This document shows, piece after piece, positions 8,754 to 17,147 of a stretch of DNA of 64,000 nucleotides; position 1 is the first letter of the stretch; each line of letters begins with the position of its first letter. A program made the translations under genes and the position numbers. The stretch comes from Shimia sp. (GTDB lineage: Bacteria; Pseudomonadota; Alphaproteobacteria; Rhodobacterales; Rhodobacteraceae): contig JAAENN010000228.1 of the NCBI GenBank assembly GCA_024224295.1, positions 1 through 64,000 on the forward strand. The letters are read 5' to 3'. The notes beneath the pieces were generated by a model. That model saw only the letters and a list, made by a program, of their open reading frames with translations, did not search any database and was not told the DNA's origin.

Positions 8754-10988
8754 ATGTCCGATCTTCGTGACATGTTCTTTGAGGAATGCGACGACCTTCT
8801 TGAGGTGTTGTCGACCGGTCTGGATGATCTCCAGAACGAGACCTCGGACGCGGAAACCATCAACGCGATGTTCCGTTCCGTGCATTCCATCAAAGGTGGC
8901 GCCGGGGCTTTTGGCCTTGATCGCCTGATCAAATTTGCACACGCGTTTGAAAACGTACTGGACGACCTGCGTTCCGATAAAATCGGTGTGGATTCGACCA
9001 TCACGGCGTTGATGTTCTCCGGCTTTGACCACTTGAGTGATCTGGTGGACGCGGCGCGCGACGACAACGACTTGCCGGATACCGACGGTGCTGCTGTTCT
9101 TGCAGAGCTTAAACAGACCACTCAAAACGCCAATGGCGGCGTTGGCGGCGACGACGACGACGCCAATGAAGTGGACTCTGACGACTTTGAAGTTCAAGCG
9201 ATGGACTTCAGCCTCGATCTGGGTGGCGACGATGACAGCGGTATTGGCGATCTGCCGGGCCTGCCTTCTCTGGGCGGCAGAGATGACGCAACCGAAGGCG
9301 CGCCCCACTTTGTGGTGAAATTCAAAGCCGATCCTGTGCTTTACACCCGCGGCCATGATCCTGCTCTGTTGTTCCGTGCTCTGGGTGAGATGGGTGAACT
9401 CTCCATTGAAGCAGACCGGTCTGAAGTGGCGCCTTTGGAGAGCCTCAAGGACGCTCCTGCGGCCGTCTCTTGGACGCTAACCCTGCGCCCTGACGACGGC
9501 ATTGACGAAAGCGCCATCCGCGAAATCTTCGAGTTCGTAGAAGGCCAGTGCACGCTGCACATTTCCGAAACTGTTGTGGAAGCCGCAACAGAAGAAGATG
9601 CAGCACCCAATGCTGAAGCGCCTGCTGCACCCGTGGCGGAAGCCACGCCAGCGGCCGCCAAGGCCGCGCCAGCCGCAAAGGCAGAAGCCAAGCCAGCACC
9701 TGCCAAAGCCGCCAAGGCTGATAAGCAGGAGGCCAAAGGCGGAGACGGCGGAAAAAAGTCCTCTGAACCGCGCAACAACACCATCCGTGTGGATCTGAAC
9801 CGCGTGGACCGCCTGATCAACCTGGTCGGAGAACTCGTTATCAGCGAGGCGATGTTGCGCCAGTCGATGAATGAGCTGCCAGTTTCGGCCAACAGCGCCG
9901 TTAGCGAAGCCATTGGTCAATTGAAAACCCTATCCGGCGTTCTTCAAGAAAGCGTTATGGCTATTCGCGCGCAGCCGGTACGGGGCCTGTTCCAACGGAT
10001 GAGCCGAATTGTACGGGAATCCTCTCGTCAAGCTGGCAAAACTTCCCGTTTGGTGATGGTTGGGGAGGCCACTGAAGTTGATAAGACCGTGACGGAACGT
10101 CTGGTGGAACCGCTTACCCACATGATCCGGAACTCGGTCGACCATGGTTTGGAAAAAGCCGAAGACCGTATTGCCGCTGGCAAACCGGAAATGGGCACCA
10201 TCAAGCTGGAAGCCGCGCATCGCTCTGGTCGTGTTGTGATCTCGCTCTCTGATGACGGTGCCGGTGTAAACCGTGCCAAAGTACGTCAGAAAGCAGAAGA
10301 GAAGGGCTTGATCCGTCCAGAGGACGATCTGACCGACAGCGACATCGATAACCTGTTGTTCCGCCCCGGTTTCTCCACCGCCGACGAGATATCTCAGCTC
10401 TCCGGGCGCGGTGTGGGTATGGACGTTGTTCGTTCAGAAATTCAGGCGCTTGGTGGCCGCATCAACCTGCAGTCAGAACCAGGTAAAGGCACCACGATCA
10501 CCATCTCCCTGCCGCTCACTCTTGCGGTTATGGAAGGCATGCTGATCGAAGTGGCAGGCGAAAGTCTAGTGGTTCCAACCGTTGCACTACGTGAAACACT
10601 ACAGCCAGGTCAGGCCAATATTCACGACTTCTGTGATGGAGATCGTGGCCTGTCAGTAAACGACTCGATGCTTCCTATTGTGGATTTGGGCGAGGCTCTT
10701 GGGTTCCGCTCCCCCCTGGAAAACTTCAGCAATCAGTCACTCCTTTTGATCGAAGGAGAATCCGGACGCCGCTCGGCACTTGCTGTGGACGGCATCGTGG
10801 AGCAACGCGAAGTGGTGATCAAAGGTTTGGAACAGAACTACCAGTCCATTCCTGGTATCGCCGCCGCGACCATCCTAGGCAACGGCAAGATCGCCTTGAT
10901 CGTCGACACAGATCAAATGATCCCATCGCCGGGCAACGGCAACCCAGGACTGCGTAAAGGGTCCGATTTGGCAGAGGTGAATCTCTAA
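8754..10988 (+). CDS. cheA: chemotaxis histidine kinase CheA
   Basis: 744 aa cytoplasmic kinase coupling receptors to CheY. Domains in order: an N-terminal HPt with the phosphorylated His44 (SVHSIKGGAG), an acidic segment and a diverged P2-like region (about 180-270), an Ala/Lys/Pro/Glu-rich linker (about 280-335), a dimerisation region, an ATP-binding domain with N box (HMIRNSVDHG near 455), G1 (DDGAG near 499) and G2 (GRGVGMD near 550), then a C-terminal CheW-like domain. All catalytic motifs look intact. Its stop codon shares one base with the cheW start. Confidence 0.96.
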   Translation: MSDLRDMFFEECDDLLEVLSTGLDDLQNETSDAETINAMFRSVHSIKGGAGAFGLDRLIKFAHAFENVLDDLRSDKIGVDSTITALMFSGFDHLSDLVDAARDDNDLPDTDGAAVLAELKQTTQNANGGVGGDDDDANEVDSDDFEVQAMDFSLDLGGDDDSGIGDLPGLPSLGGRDDATEGAPHFVVKFKADPVLYTRGHDPALLFRALGEMGELSIEADRSEVAPLESLKDAPAAVSWTLTLRPDDGIDESAIREIFEFVEGQCTLHISETVVEAATEEDAAPNAEAPAAPVAEATPAAAKAAPAAKAEAKPAPAKAAKADKQEAKGGDGGKKSSEPRNNTIRVDLNRVDRLINLVGELVISEAMLRQSMNELPVSANSAVSEAIGQLKTLSGVLQESVMAIRAQPVRGLFQRMSRIVRESSRQAGKTSRLVMVGEATEVDKTVTERLVEPLTHMIRNSVDHGLEKAEDRIAAGKPEMGTIKLEAAHRSGRVVISLSDDGAGVNRAKVRQKAEEKGLIRPEDDLTDSDIDNLLFRPGFSTADEISQLSGRGVGMDVVRSEIQALGGRINLQSEPGKGTTITISLPLTLAVMEGMLIEVAGESLVVPTVALRETLQPGQANIHDFCDGDRGLSVNDSMLPIVDLGEALGFRSPLENFSNQSLLLIEGESGRRSALAVDGIVEQREVVIKGLEQNYQSIPGIAAATILGNGKIALIVDTDQMIPSPGNGNPGLRKGSDLAEVNL

Positions 10989-11458
10989 TGTCTGAACAAG
11001 CAACTCAAGAACAGACCGACGAACGTATTGAAATCGTGTCCTTCGCCATTGGCGAACAGGCTTTCTGTCTGGACATCGGGCATGTACTGGAAATCCGCGG
11101 TTGGACCAGCACCACAACACTTCCACACGCACCCGACTATGTGGTTGGGATGATGAACCTGCGTGGTGCAGTATTGCCGGTGATCGACCTTTCAATGCGG
11201 CTTGGCCTCGGGAAAACCATTCCTGAAAGCCGTCACGTGATTATCATCGCGCATATTGATGAGAAGAGCGTTGGTTTTCTGGTGGACGCCGTTTCCAACA
11301 TCATCACCGTCAACACGGATGAAATCAAACCCACACCAGAGGTCTCTTCCTCTCGTACGGCAGCATTCATTCGCGGCGTTTACACGCTGGACGACACCAT
11401 TGTGCGCGCAATAGACGTTCACCAGATCATGCCACAGGAAGCACTGTCAGCAGCATGA
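10988..11458 (+). CDS. cheW: chemotaxis coupling protein CheW
   Basis: 156 aa adaptor linking receptors to CheA. The two-barrel CheW fold is shown by FAIGEQAFCLDI near the N-terminus, VGMMNLRGAVLPVIDL in the middle and VGFLVDAVSNII towards the end. It overlaps cheA by one base and cheR by four (ATGA). Confidence 0.95.
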   Translation: MSEQATQEQTDERIEIVSFAIGEQAFCLDIGHVLEIRGWTSTTTLPHAPDYVVGMMNLRGAVLPVIDLSMRLGLGKTIPESRHVIIIAHIDEKSVGFLVDAVSNIITVNTDEIKPTPEVSSSRTAAFIRGVYTLDDTIVRAIDVHQIMPQEALSAA

Positions 11459-12357
11459 CCCATTTGGCGCAAAAATCCCTTGAAGAAGGCACAATCAGTG
11501 ATGCGGACTTTGCCGCGATCGCTGGTCTGGTGCGCGAATGGATGGGCATTGACCTTCAACCGCACAAGCGGACGATGGTCGCGTCTCGTCTCTCCAAGCG
11601 CCTGCGTGCCACCGGCTATGACACGGTCAAAGACTACATTGACTATATGCACTCGCCGCAAGGGCGGGATGAGCAAACTCGCTTCATCAGCGCCTACACA
11701 ACCAATATGACGCGCTTCAATCGCGAAGGGCATCACTTCGAACAGCTCGCCAATGATGTGCTGCCGGACCTGATGGCCCAAGCGCGGCGCGGCAAGCGGA
11801 TTCGGATCTGGTCCGCCGGATGTTCTAGCGGTGAAGAACCTTACGGTTTGGCCTTCCACGTTCTGGATGCCTGTCCTGAAGCGGCGTCATTGGATGTAAA
11901 AATCCTTGCGTCGGATATTGACCCCGAAATCTTAGCCACAGCAAAGCGCGGCGTGTACCCGACATCTTCAGTAAACACCCTGACCAACGGGCAAGCGAGC
12001 AAGTACTTTGAGGATTTTGAAGGCTCTCGCGATCAGAAATATGTCTGCGCTAACGCTCGCGATCTAATTAGTTTCCGGCGTCTCAACCTACACGGCGACT
12101 GGCCCTTCAAAGGCAAATTCGACATCATCATGTGTCGCAATGTCGCCATCTACTTTGACGCACCAACACAAAGCCGCCTCTGGCGCAGATTTGGCGAGCA
12201 GCTCTGCCCGGACGGCCTCCTATTCTTGGGTCATTCCGAAGGAATTGGTCCAGAACACGCCGAACTGTTTCATACAGCCGGACGGGGCGTTTTCTCAATA
12301 GACACCTCCCGCATTGGCCGCAGAAGCGCTGATGCAACCTTGCACATGGGGAACTGA
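11455..12357 (+). CDS. cheR: chemotaxis protein methyltransferase CheR
   Basis: 300 aa S-adenosylmethionine-dependent methylase that adds methyl groups to receptor glutamates. It has an N-terminal all-helical domain (RLSKRLRATG near 45), the AdoMet loop IWSAGCSSGEEPYG near 118-131, and the cofactor/substrate region DIIMCRNVAIYFD. The beta-subdomain that binds the receptor C-terminal pentapeptide is expected between these. The MCP gene four genes downstream ends in a candidate WxxF tether. No cheB methylesterase is present in this operon. Confidence 0.95.
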   Translation: MTHLAQKSLEEGTISDADFAAIAGLVREWMGIDLQPHKRTMVASRLSKRLRATGYDTVKDYIDYMHSPQGRDEQTRFISAYTTNMTRFNREGHHFEQLANDVLPDLMAQARRGKRIRIWSAGCSSGEEPYGLAFHVLDACPEAASLDVKILASDIDPEILATAKRGVYPTSSVNTLTNGQASKYFEDFEGSRDQKYVCANARDLISFRRLNLHGDWPFKGKFDIIMCRNVAIYFDAPTQSRLWRRFGEQLCPDGLLFLGHSEGIGPEHAELFHTAGRGVFSIDTSRIGRRSADATLHMGN

Positions 12358-12360
12358 ACA

Positions 12361-12747
12361 ATGAGCTTGAAAGATAAGCTGCACATTTTGGTTGTGGACG
12401 ACATGTCCACCAGCCGGGGTCTCATCACACAGGCACTCGATGAGATCGGGATCATCAACTACCGCACCGAAAATGACGGTGCCCAGGCCTGGCGCAGCCT
12501 CGCGTCAAAGCCCGTGCACTTGATCCTATCGGACTTCAACATGCCGGGTATGGACGGCCTCCAACTTTTGGAGGGTATTCGTTCCAACAAAGCCACGGCC
12601 CGTACCGGCTTTATCCTGATCACTGGTCGTGCGGATCCAGATACCATTAACCGCGGTGTCAAGCTGGGCATGAACAACTTCATCAAGAAGCCGTTCGAAA
12701 CGGCACAACTGAAAGCCTGCATCGAGAAGGTGGTGGGGCCTCTGTAA
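12361..12747 (+). CDS. cheY: CheY-type response regulator (second)
   Basis: 128 aa receiver-only protein. Asp58 in SDFNMPGMDG is the phosphoacceptor, with the acidic Asp13-Asp14 pair, ITGRAD for the switch threonine region and KKPFE for the conserved lysine. It differs clearly from the first CheY of the operon. The two may divide the work between motor binding and phosphate drain, as in other Alphaproteobacteria that lack CheZ. Which one drives the motor cannot be decided here. Confidence 0.94.
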   Translation: MSLKDKLHILVVDDMSTSRGLITQALDEIGIINYRTENDGAQAWRSLASKPVHLILSDFNMPGMDGLQLLEGIRSNKATARTGFILITGRADPDTINRGVKLGMNNFIKKPFETAQLKACIEKVVGPL

Positions 12748-12753
12748 AGGAGG
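12746..12753 (+). promoter_or_regulatory. strong ribosome binding site
   Basis: AAAGGAGG lies five bases before the ATG at 12759. It favours that start over the in-frame ATG at 12774 for the small helical protein. Confidence 0.75.
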
Positions 12754-12758
12754 CTCCC

Positions 12759-13118
12759 ATGGGGGAACGACGAATGACTACGCGTACAACCGCAGACGTC
12801 TTGATCACCATTTCCGAAGACGTGGCTGACCTCGCATCCATTGCACATGCGTTGGACGGGTTAACCAGCGAATTGGATCTTGAAGGCGTTGATCACAACA
12901 AAATCAAGGATCTGCAGCGTGTAGACGCGCTGTTCCAGCACCTAGACGACATCGCGGTTTTGCTTGGTAATATGTCATCAATGATAGGCGCAGGACCGGA
13001 TCTCAATGTGCAGGATCTCTCCGAAAGCGTCCGTCTGGATTACCTGAAATCCCGATTATCAGATGCGAAAAAAACCCGCGCAATCTCGCCTGATGCAGGC
13101 AACGTTAACCTCTTTTGA
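12759..13118 (+). CDS. small helical chemotaxis-operon protein, possible CheZ analogue
   Basis: 119 aa, not assigned to a known family by eye. It appears all-helical: one helix around 15-40, a second around 47-75, and a shorter one near 87-104. The second helix carries D-A-L-F-Q (Asp56, Gln60), the D-x-x-x-Q pattern of the CheZ phosphatase active site. The C-terminus is a flexible tail ending NVNLF, comparable in placement to the CheY-binding tail of CheZ. The gene follows cheY directly with a strong ribosome site, and the operon has no recognisable cheZ, cheC or cheX. A CheY-P phosphatase is therefore a reasonable hypothesis, not a demonstrated function. Alternatives are a structural adaptor or a receptor-array protein. 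Confidence 0.85.
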   Translation: MGERRMTTRTTADVLITISEDVADLASIAHALDGLTSELDLEGVDHNKIKDLQRVDALFQHLDDIAVLLGNMSSMIGAGPDLNVQDLSESVRLDYLKSRLSDAKKTRAISPDAGNVNLF

Positions 13119-13157
13119 GCCATACTCGCTCAGCCACAGTGACATTGGAATTGACCC

Positions 13158-14369
13158 ATGAACGCCATGACTAAGATCAGCAGCGCAAACGCAGACACCA
13201 AAGCCACCGAAGTTCGGTTTGCCAAGGAGAACATCATCACCTCTGCGACAGATCCGCGTGGTGTGATTCAGTTTGCCAACGACGTTTTTATTGAAGTTGG
13301 TGGCTACCCTCCAGAAGAACTCATGAACGCGCCGCACAAAATCATGCGTCACTCGGACATGCCCAAGGGGGTGTTTTACGTGATGTGGGAGCTTCTGAAG
13401 GCGGGACAGCCAGTGTGTACCTACGTCAAGAACAAAACCAAATCAGGTGGTTACTACTGGGTTTTCGCCATAGTCACGCAAACCGAGAATGGATATCTCT
13501 CGGCCCGAATTCGTCCTAGTTCAGAGTTGTTTGAAACTACGAAAGAGATCTATGCAACTCTTCTACAAGAGGAGAAAAGCAATAGTCTGACACCAGAACA
13601 AAGCGGGGCGCGGCTACTCGAGATGCTGCAGGGTGCGGGGTATTCTTCGATGGAAGATTACGGCACGAAAGCGCTGAATGATGAGTTTAGATCTCGCGAC
13701 ATTATTGCTCCTGAGCTTGCCAATTCGTTCCTATTGATGGACGAACTGGTCGACATCATCTCTGACATGCAGAATTTGGTGAATAGCATCGAGCAGGGTT
13801 TTGAGCGCGTACGCGGCGAGCCCGTCAACCTCCGTATTTTGGCCGGTCGCTTGGAAGGCGCTGGTGCCGCGCTTGGCACGATTTCGCAAAATTACGACGC
13901 CATGGCCAAGGAAATGCACGGCCTGGTTGGCCGGCTCCACGATCCAGAGAACGGATCCCTCGTTCAGATGTACAATGCCGTGTCACAAGGCCGTTGGGCG
14001 ATGCAAATTGCCCAAATTTTGAGTGAGGCACACGCCCAATGCAGTCCGGAAGAAGCCAAGGGCGAGGGATGTATGTTGCTGAAAGAGCATAACGAACGCA
14101 TGCAACAAAGCAGCCGCTCTCGGTTGATTGAAATTTCCTCTATCGGCAAATCCATCCCGGACATCTGCCGCAGCTTGCGGCGCCGCATCAACGGCCTGGA
14201 TGTCGTAAAGCTACTTTGCAAAGTGGAAAGCGGCCGCATGCGCGACGTCGACAGCGGTCTCGACGGCATCATCGCCCGCTTGGAAAACTTCCATGACAAC
14301 ACCGACCGCCATTTGGCAGATCTGTCTGCCAAAGCATCTCAAGTCACACAAAAAGGTAGCTCTCTTTGA
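13158..14369 (+). CDS. soluble PAS protein with MCP-tip-like helices
   Basis: 403 aa with no membrane segment. Residues about 25-125 form an Aer-type PAS domain: RHSDMPKGVFYVMW and the KNKTKSGGYYWV strand are diagnostic of that subgroup, which in Aer binds FAD. The rest is helical. Instead of a normal MCP signalling hairpin, residues 224-253 read NLRILAGRLEGAG followed by ISQNYDAMAKE, which lines up loosely with the receptor tip (N-x-x-x-E-A-A-R-A-G ... V-A-x-E-V). HAMP and the long adaptation helices are absent. It sits directly before the membrane MCP gene. It could be an energy or redox sensor feeding CheA, but direct CheW/CheA binding is uncertain because the tip is diverged. Confidence 0.82.
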   Translation: MNAMTKISSANADTKATEVRFAKENIITSATDPRGVIQFANDVFIEVGGYPPEELMNAPHKIMRHSDMPKGVFYVMWELLKAGQPVCTYVKNKTKSGGYYWVFAIVTQTENGYLSARIRPSSELFETTKEIYATLLQEEKSNSLTPEQSGARLLEMLQGAGYSSMEDYGTKALNDEFRSRDIIAPELANSFLLMDELVDIISDMQNLVNSIEQGFERVRGEPVNLRILAGRLEGAGAALGTISQNYDAMAKEMHGLVGRLHDPENGSLVQMYNAVSQGRWAMQIAQILSEAHAQCSPEEAKGEGCMLLKEHNERMQQSSRSRLIEISSIGKSIPDICRSLRRRINGLDVVKLLCKVESGRMRDVDSGLDGIIARLENFHDNTDRHLADLSAKASQVTQKGSSL

Positions 14370-14422
14370 GTGCTTGAGCCCGTCTCACGCACTCCCTCCA
14401 GCTGGAACGACAGGACTTCGCT

Positions 14423-16429
14423 ATGCCAATTTTTCAAAACATTAAGACCCGCTTTTCGCGGATGAGTATTAAAACTAAGTTGGCAGCGGCAATCGGTGCA
14501 TTTGCCCTCGTTACCGTAAGCCTTTCTCAGGTATCTCAATACAATTCGCGCACAGCAGAAGCCGAGTTGCAGGCGATGGAACGCTATGATCTTATGAGTG
14601 AGCTGTTTAGCTCCCAATTGGTCGCGGCGACGCAATTTCAAGATGTTGACCGGCTAAAAGCGACCACAGACCGCTTCCTAGAGCAAGACGCAAACATCAC
14701 AGCAGTTAGTGTGTTGACACCGGATGGCGTCGAAATTTACCGGTACGACGTCAACGAGACCCGAACAGACGCTATCACCCGCGCAATTGAGGTTGCTGCT
14801 GCCAAAGCTACAAGTATTGCTGATGGAACACACGTAATTGAAGCCTCAGTCTACGCTGGACAAATGCCTATTGCGAAAGCAGGCCGTGACCCTATCGGCG
14901 TCGTGCAGGTCACCGCAGACGTTTCTTCTATTCGCGAAAAAGCGCTTCAAGAGTTTATTCAAAGCGCTATTACCTCTGCAATCGCAGCTGCGCTCGCTCT
15001 TGGCTTGATTGTCATGCTGGTCGGTCGAGTGGTGACTCGCCCAGTATTGAGCCTGGGCAAAGCCATGGATGCTATGGCTGACCATGATTATGACTGTGAC
15101 GTTCCTTGCCTAGACCGAGGCGATGAAGTCGGAATGATGGCAAAACGTCTGGAAAAGTTCCGTGATCAACTGGCGCAAGATGAACGCGAACGCGCGTTGC
15201 GCGCCGAGGAAGACAAGCTGCGTCAGCAATTGTTTTCCCGCCTTGCCGAAGGTCTTTCCGAAATTGCGGATGGTCGTGTTGATCGTCCAATCGACATGGC
15301 GGAGTTTTCTGAACTGGGCGAACACTCTCTGCAGATTTGCAAAGACTTCAACGACGTTCTTTTGAACCTGAAATCTGTTCTGTCTACCGTGACCCGTACT
15401 GCTGAAACGGTGCGCTCCAGCGCACAGGAGATTTCTGAAAGCGTTGTAGATCAGTCCAAGCGCTCCGAAGCGCAAGCCGTGACCCTGGAGGAATCTGCCG
15501 CGGCGATCGAAACTCTGAGCATGTCGGTTGAACAAACTGCAGATCATGCCGCAGACGCCAACAAACGCATCACGCAAAACCGTCAGCAGGCGCAATCCGG
15601 AGGCGAGGTGGTTGAGCAAACTGTTGAAGCCATGCGCAATATCGAACAAAGCTCTGACAAAATCACCGCGATCATTGGTGTAATCGACGATATCGCCTTC
15701 CAAACGAACCTATTGGCACTGAACGCCGGCGTGGAAGCCGCCCGAGCGGGTGAAGCGGGTCGCGGATTTGCAGTGGTTGCATCCGAAGTGCGAGCGCTTG
15801 CACAAAGAGCCTCTGAATCTGCTAACGAGATCAAGGAATTGATCCTTACCTCTGGAGAGCAGGTCACGAAGGGCAGCGAGTTGGTCAACAAAGCAGGCGA
15901 TGCTCTGCAAGAGATCATCAATGGTGTGACACATGCTTCCGATCTGGTGTCTCAAATCGCCAGTGGCTCGCGTGATCAAGCCGATAACCTGCGCGAGATA
16001 AAAGAGAGCGTAACCGAACTGGACCGAGTGACACAGCGCAACGCTGCGATGATCGAAGAGTCATCCGCCGCCAGCCGTAGCTTGTCGGATGAAGCAGCCA
16101 AAATGTCCCAAGTGCTGAAAGTCTTCAAACTGACCGAAGCGGACCATGCCGAACATCCTGCGCCGGAGCAAAAGCGCCCGGCCAAGGCCAGGCCGGCAAA
16201 ACCCAAGGCCGCACCAGAAAAGCCGGTGAAGCCTGTCACCGATGCGAAGAAAACCAAAGAATGGGATGACGACGCTGCAAAGGATGCGGAAACAAAGCGC
16301 ACAGCACGTGCGCGACCCAGCACTCCGGCGAAACCGGCAGAGAAACCGAGAGCGAAACCTGAAAAGGTTGCTGTGAACCAATCGGCTCCGGTTGAAGACG
16401 TTTCAAGCGAAAGCTGGGAAGACTTCTAA
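14423..16429 (+). CDS. methyl-accepting chemotaxis protein with WEDF tail
   Basis: 668 aa inner-membrane receptor. TM1 is about 18-38 and TM2 about 178-205, enclosing a small periplasmic sensor of roughly 140 residues. HAMP follows (about 205-255), then a long cytoplasmic coiled coil with the signalling tip [12 protein letters not shown] near 423-434. After the hairpin comes a Lys/Pro/Ala-rich flexible tail of about 85 residues ending SWEDF. That terminus fits the xWxxF pentapeptide (NWETF in enterobacterial Tar/Tsr) that tethers CheR and CheB. Tail plus CheR in the same operon points to local adaptation. The ligand is unknown. Confidence 0.95.
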   Translation: MPIFQNIKTRFSRMSIKTKLAAAIGAFALVTVSLSQVSQYNSRTAEAELQAMERYDLMSELFSSQLVAATQFQDVDRLKATTDRFLEQDANITAVSVLTPDGVEIYRYDVNETRTDAITRAIEVAAAKATSIADGTHVIEASVYAGQMPIAKAGRDPIGVVQVTADVSSIREKALQEFIQSAITSAIAAALALGLIVMLVGRVVTRPVLSLGKAMDAMADHDYDCDVPCLDRGDEVGMMAKRLEKFRDQLAQDERERALRAEEDKLRQQLFSRLAEGLSEIADGRVDRPIDMAEFSELGEHSLQICKDFNDVLLNLKSVLSTVTRTAETVRSSAQEISESVVDQSKRSEAQAVTLEESAAAIETLSMSVEQTADHAADANKRITQNRQQAQSGGEVVEQTVEAMRNIEQSSDKITAIIGVIDDIAFQTNLLALNAGVEAARAGEAGRGFAVVASEVRALAQRASESANEIKELILTSGEQVTKGSELVNKAGDALQEIINGVTHASDLVSQIASGSRDQADNLREIKESVTELDRVTQRNAAMIEESSAASRSLSDEAAKMSQVLKVFKLTEADHAEHPAPEQKRPAKARPAKPKAAPEKPVKPVTDAKKTKEWDDDAAKDAETKRTARARPSTPAKPAEKPRAKPEKVAVNQSAPVEDVSSESWEDF

Positions 16430-16505
16430 GAATCGCGCAAAATGCGCCTTGTCAGCCGGTGCGCGAACCCGGTCGACGTGTAACCCTCGGTGAATGGAAT
16501 AGCCA

Positions 16506-17069
16506 ATGAGTCTCAGTGAAGCAGAAGCCATCAAAGGGTACCAAGTCCAACCCCTGTTGCAGGGCGACGTGGAAGTATCCCAGAACCAGGACATCGTGAT
16601 GACCACAATCCTTGGCTCATGTGTGGCGGCCTGCATGTGGGATGAAACGGCGGGCATTGGCGGTATGAACCACTTTTTGTTACCTGGCACTGAAGACGGC
16701 TCTGCTGGTTCTATGAGGCACGGTGTACACGCAATGGAACTCTTGGTGAACGGGTTGATCCAAGCCGGCGCGCGCCGCGACAAGCTGAAGGTGAAGTTGT
16801 TGGGCGGCGCCAAGATGTTTAACAGCCGCATCGACATCGGCTCTAAGAACGCCGAATTCGCCATGTGGTTTGTGCGCAACGAAGGCTTTGAGTTGGTCGA
16901 TTGCTGCCTAGGTGGCCAGCGCGGGCGCAACATTCGCTTTTGGCCTGTTGGGGGCCGCATTCAGCGTCGCTTTATGAAAGACACCCGTCTGCTCAACGAA
17001 GAAGAAGCACCACGTCGCAAGCCAAAGCCAAAGGTCGACGACAACCTCGGCGACGTGCAACTGTTTTAA
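16506..17069 (+). CDS. cheD: chemoreceptor glutamine deamidase CheD
   Basis: 187 aa, longer than typical CheD (about 160) through extra residues at both ends. The catalytic cysteine lies in LGSCVAAC and the histidine in GGMNHFLLP; GGAKMF and NIRFWPVGGRI are further family motifs. It should deamidate receptor glutamines to create methylation sites for CheR. In several systems CheD also partners CheC, but no cheC is seen here. The C-terminal tail ends GDVQLF, similar to the NVNLF end of the small helical protein upstream. It is the last gene before the terminator at 17098. Confidence 0.94.
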   Translation: MSLSEAEAIKGYQVQPLLQGDVEVSQNQDIVMTTILGSCVAACMWDETAGIGGMNHFLLPGTEDGSAGSMRHGVHAMELLVNGLIQAGARRDKLKVKLLGGAKMFNSRIDIGSKNAEFAMWFVRNEGFELVDCCLGGQRGRNIRFWPVGGRIQRRFMKDTRLLNEEEAPRRKPKPKVDDNLGDVQLF

Positions 17070-17097
17070 CCCGCAGGTCCCTCCATTCCTGCAACGC

Positions 17098-17130
17098 AAA
17101 AGGCCCGCAGTGTACTGTGGGCCTTTTTCT
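17098..17130. terminator. bidirectional intrinsic terminator
   Basis: AGGCCCGCAGT and ACTGTGGGCCT pair around a very short loop. T runs follow on the plus side (TTTTTCTTTTT) and the A run before the stem gives TTTT on the minus side. It lies between the converging cheD and lpdA genes and can stop both transcripts. Confidence 0.85.
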
Positions 17131-17147
17131 TTTTCTGGAGCAATGCC

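Noticed and set aside
9341-9920. Long minus-strand frames opposite cheA
   Set aside because: They are shadows of the Ala/Lys/Pro-rich CheA linker, whose codon bias opens antisense frames.
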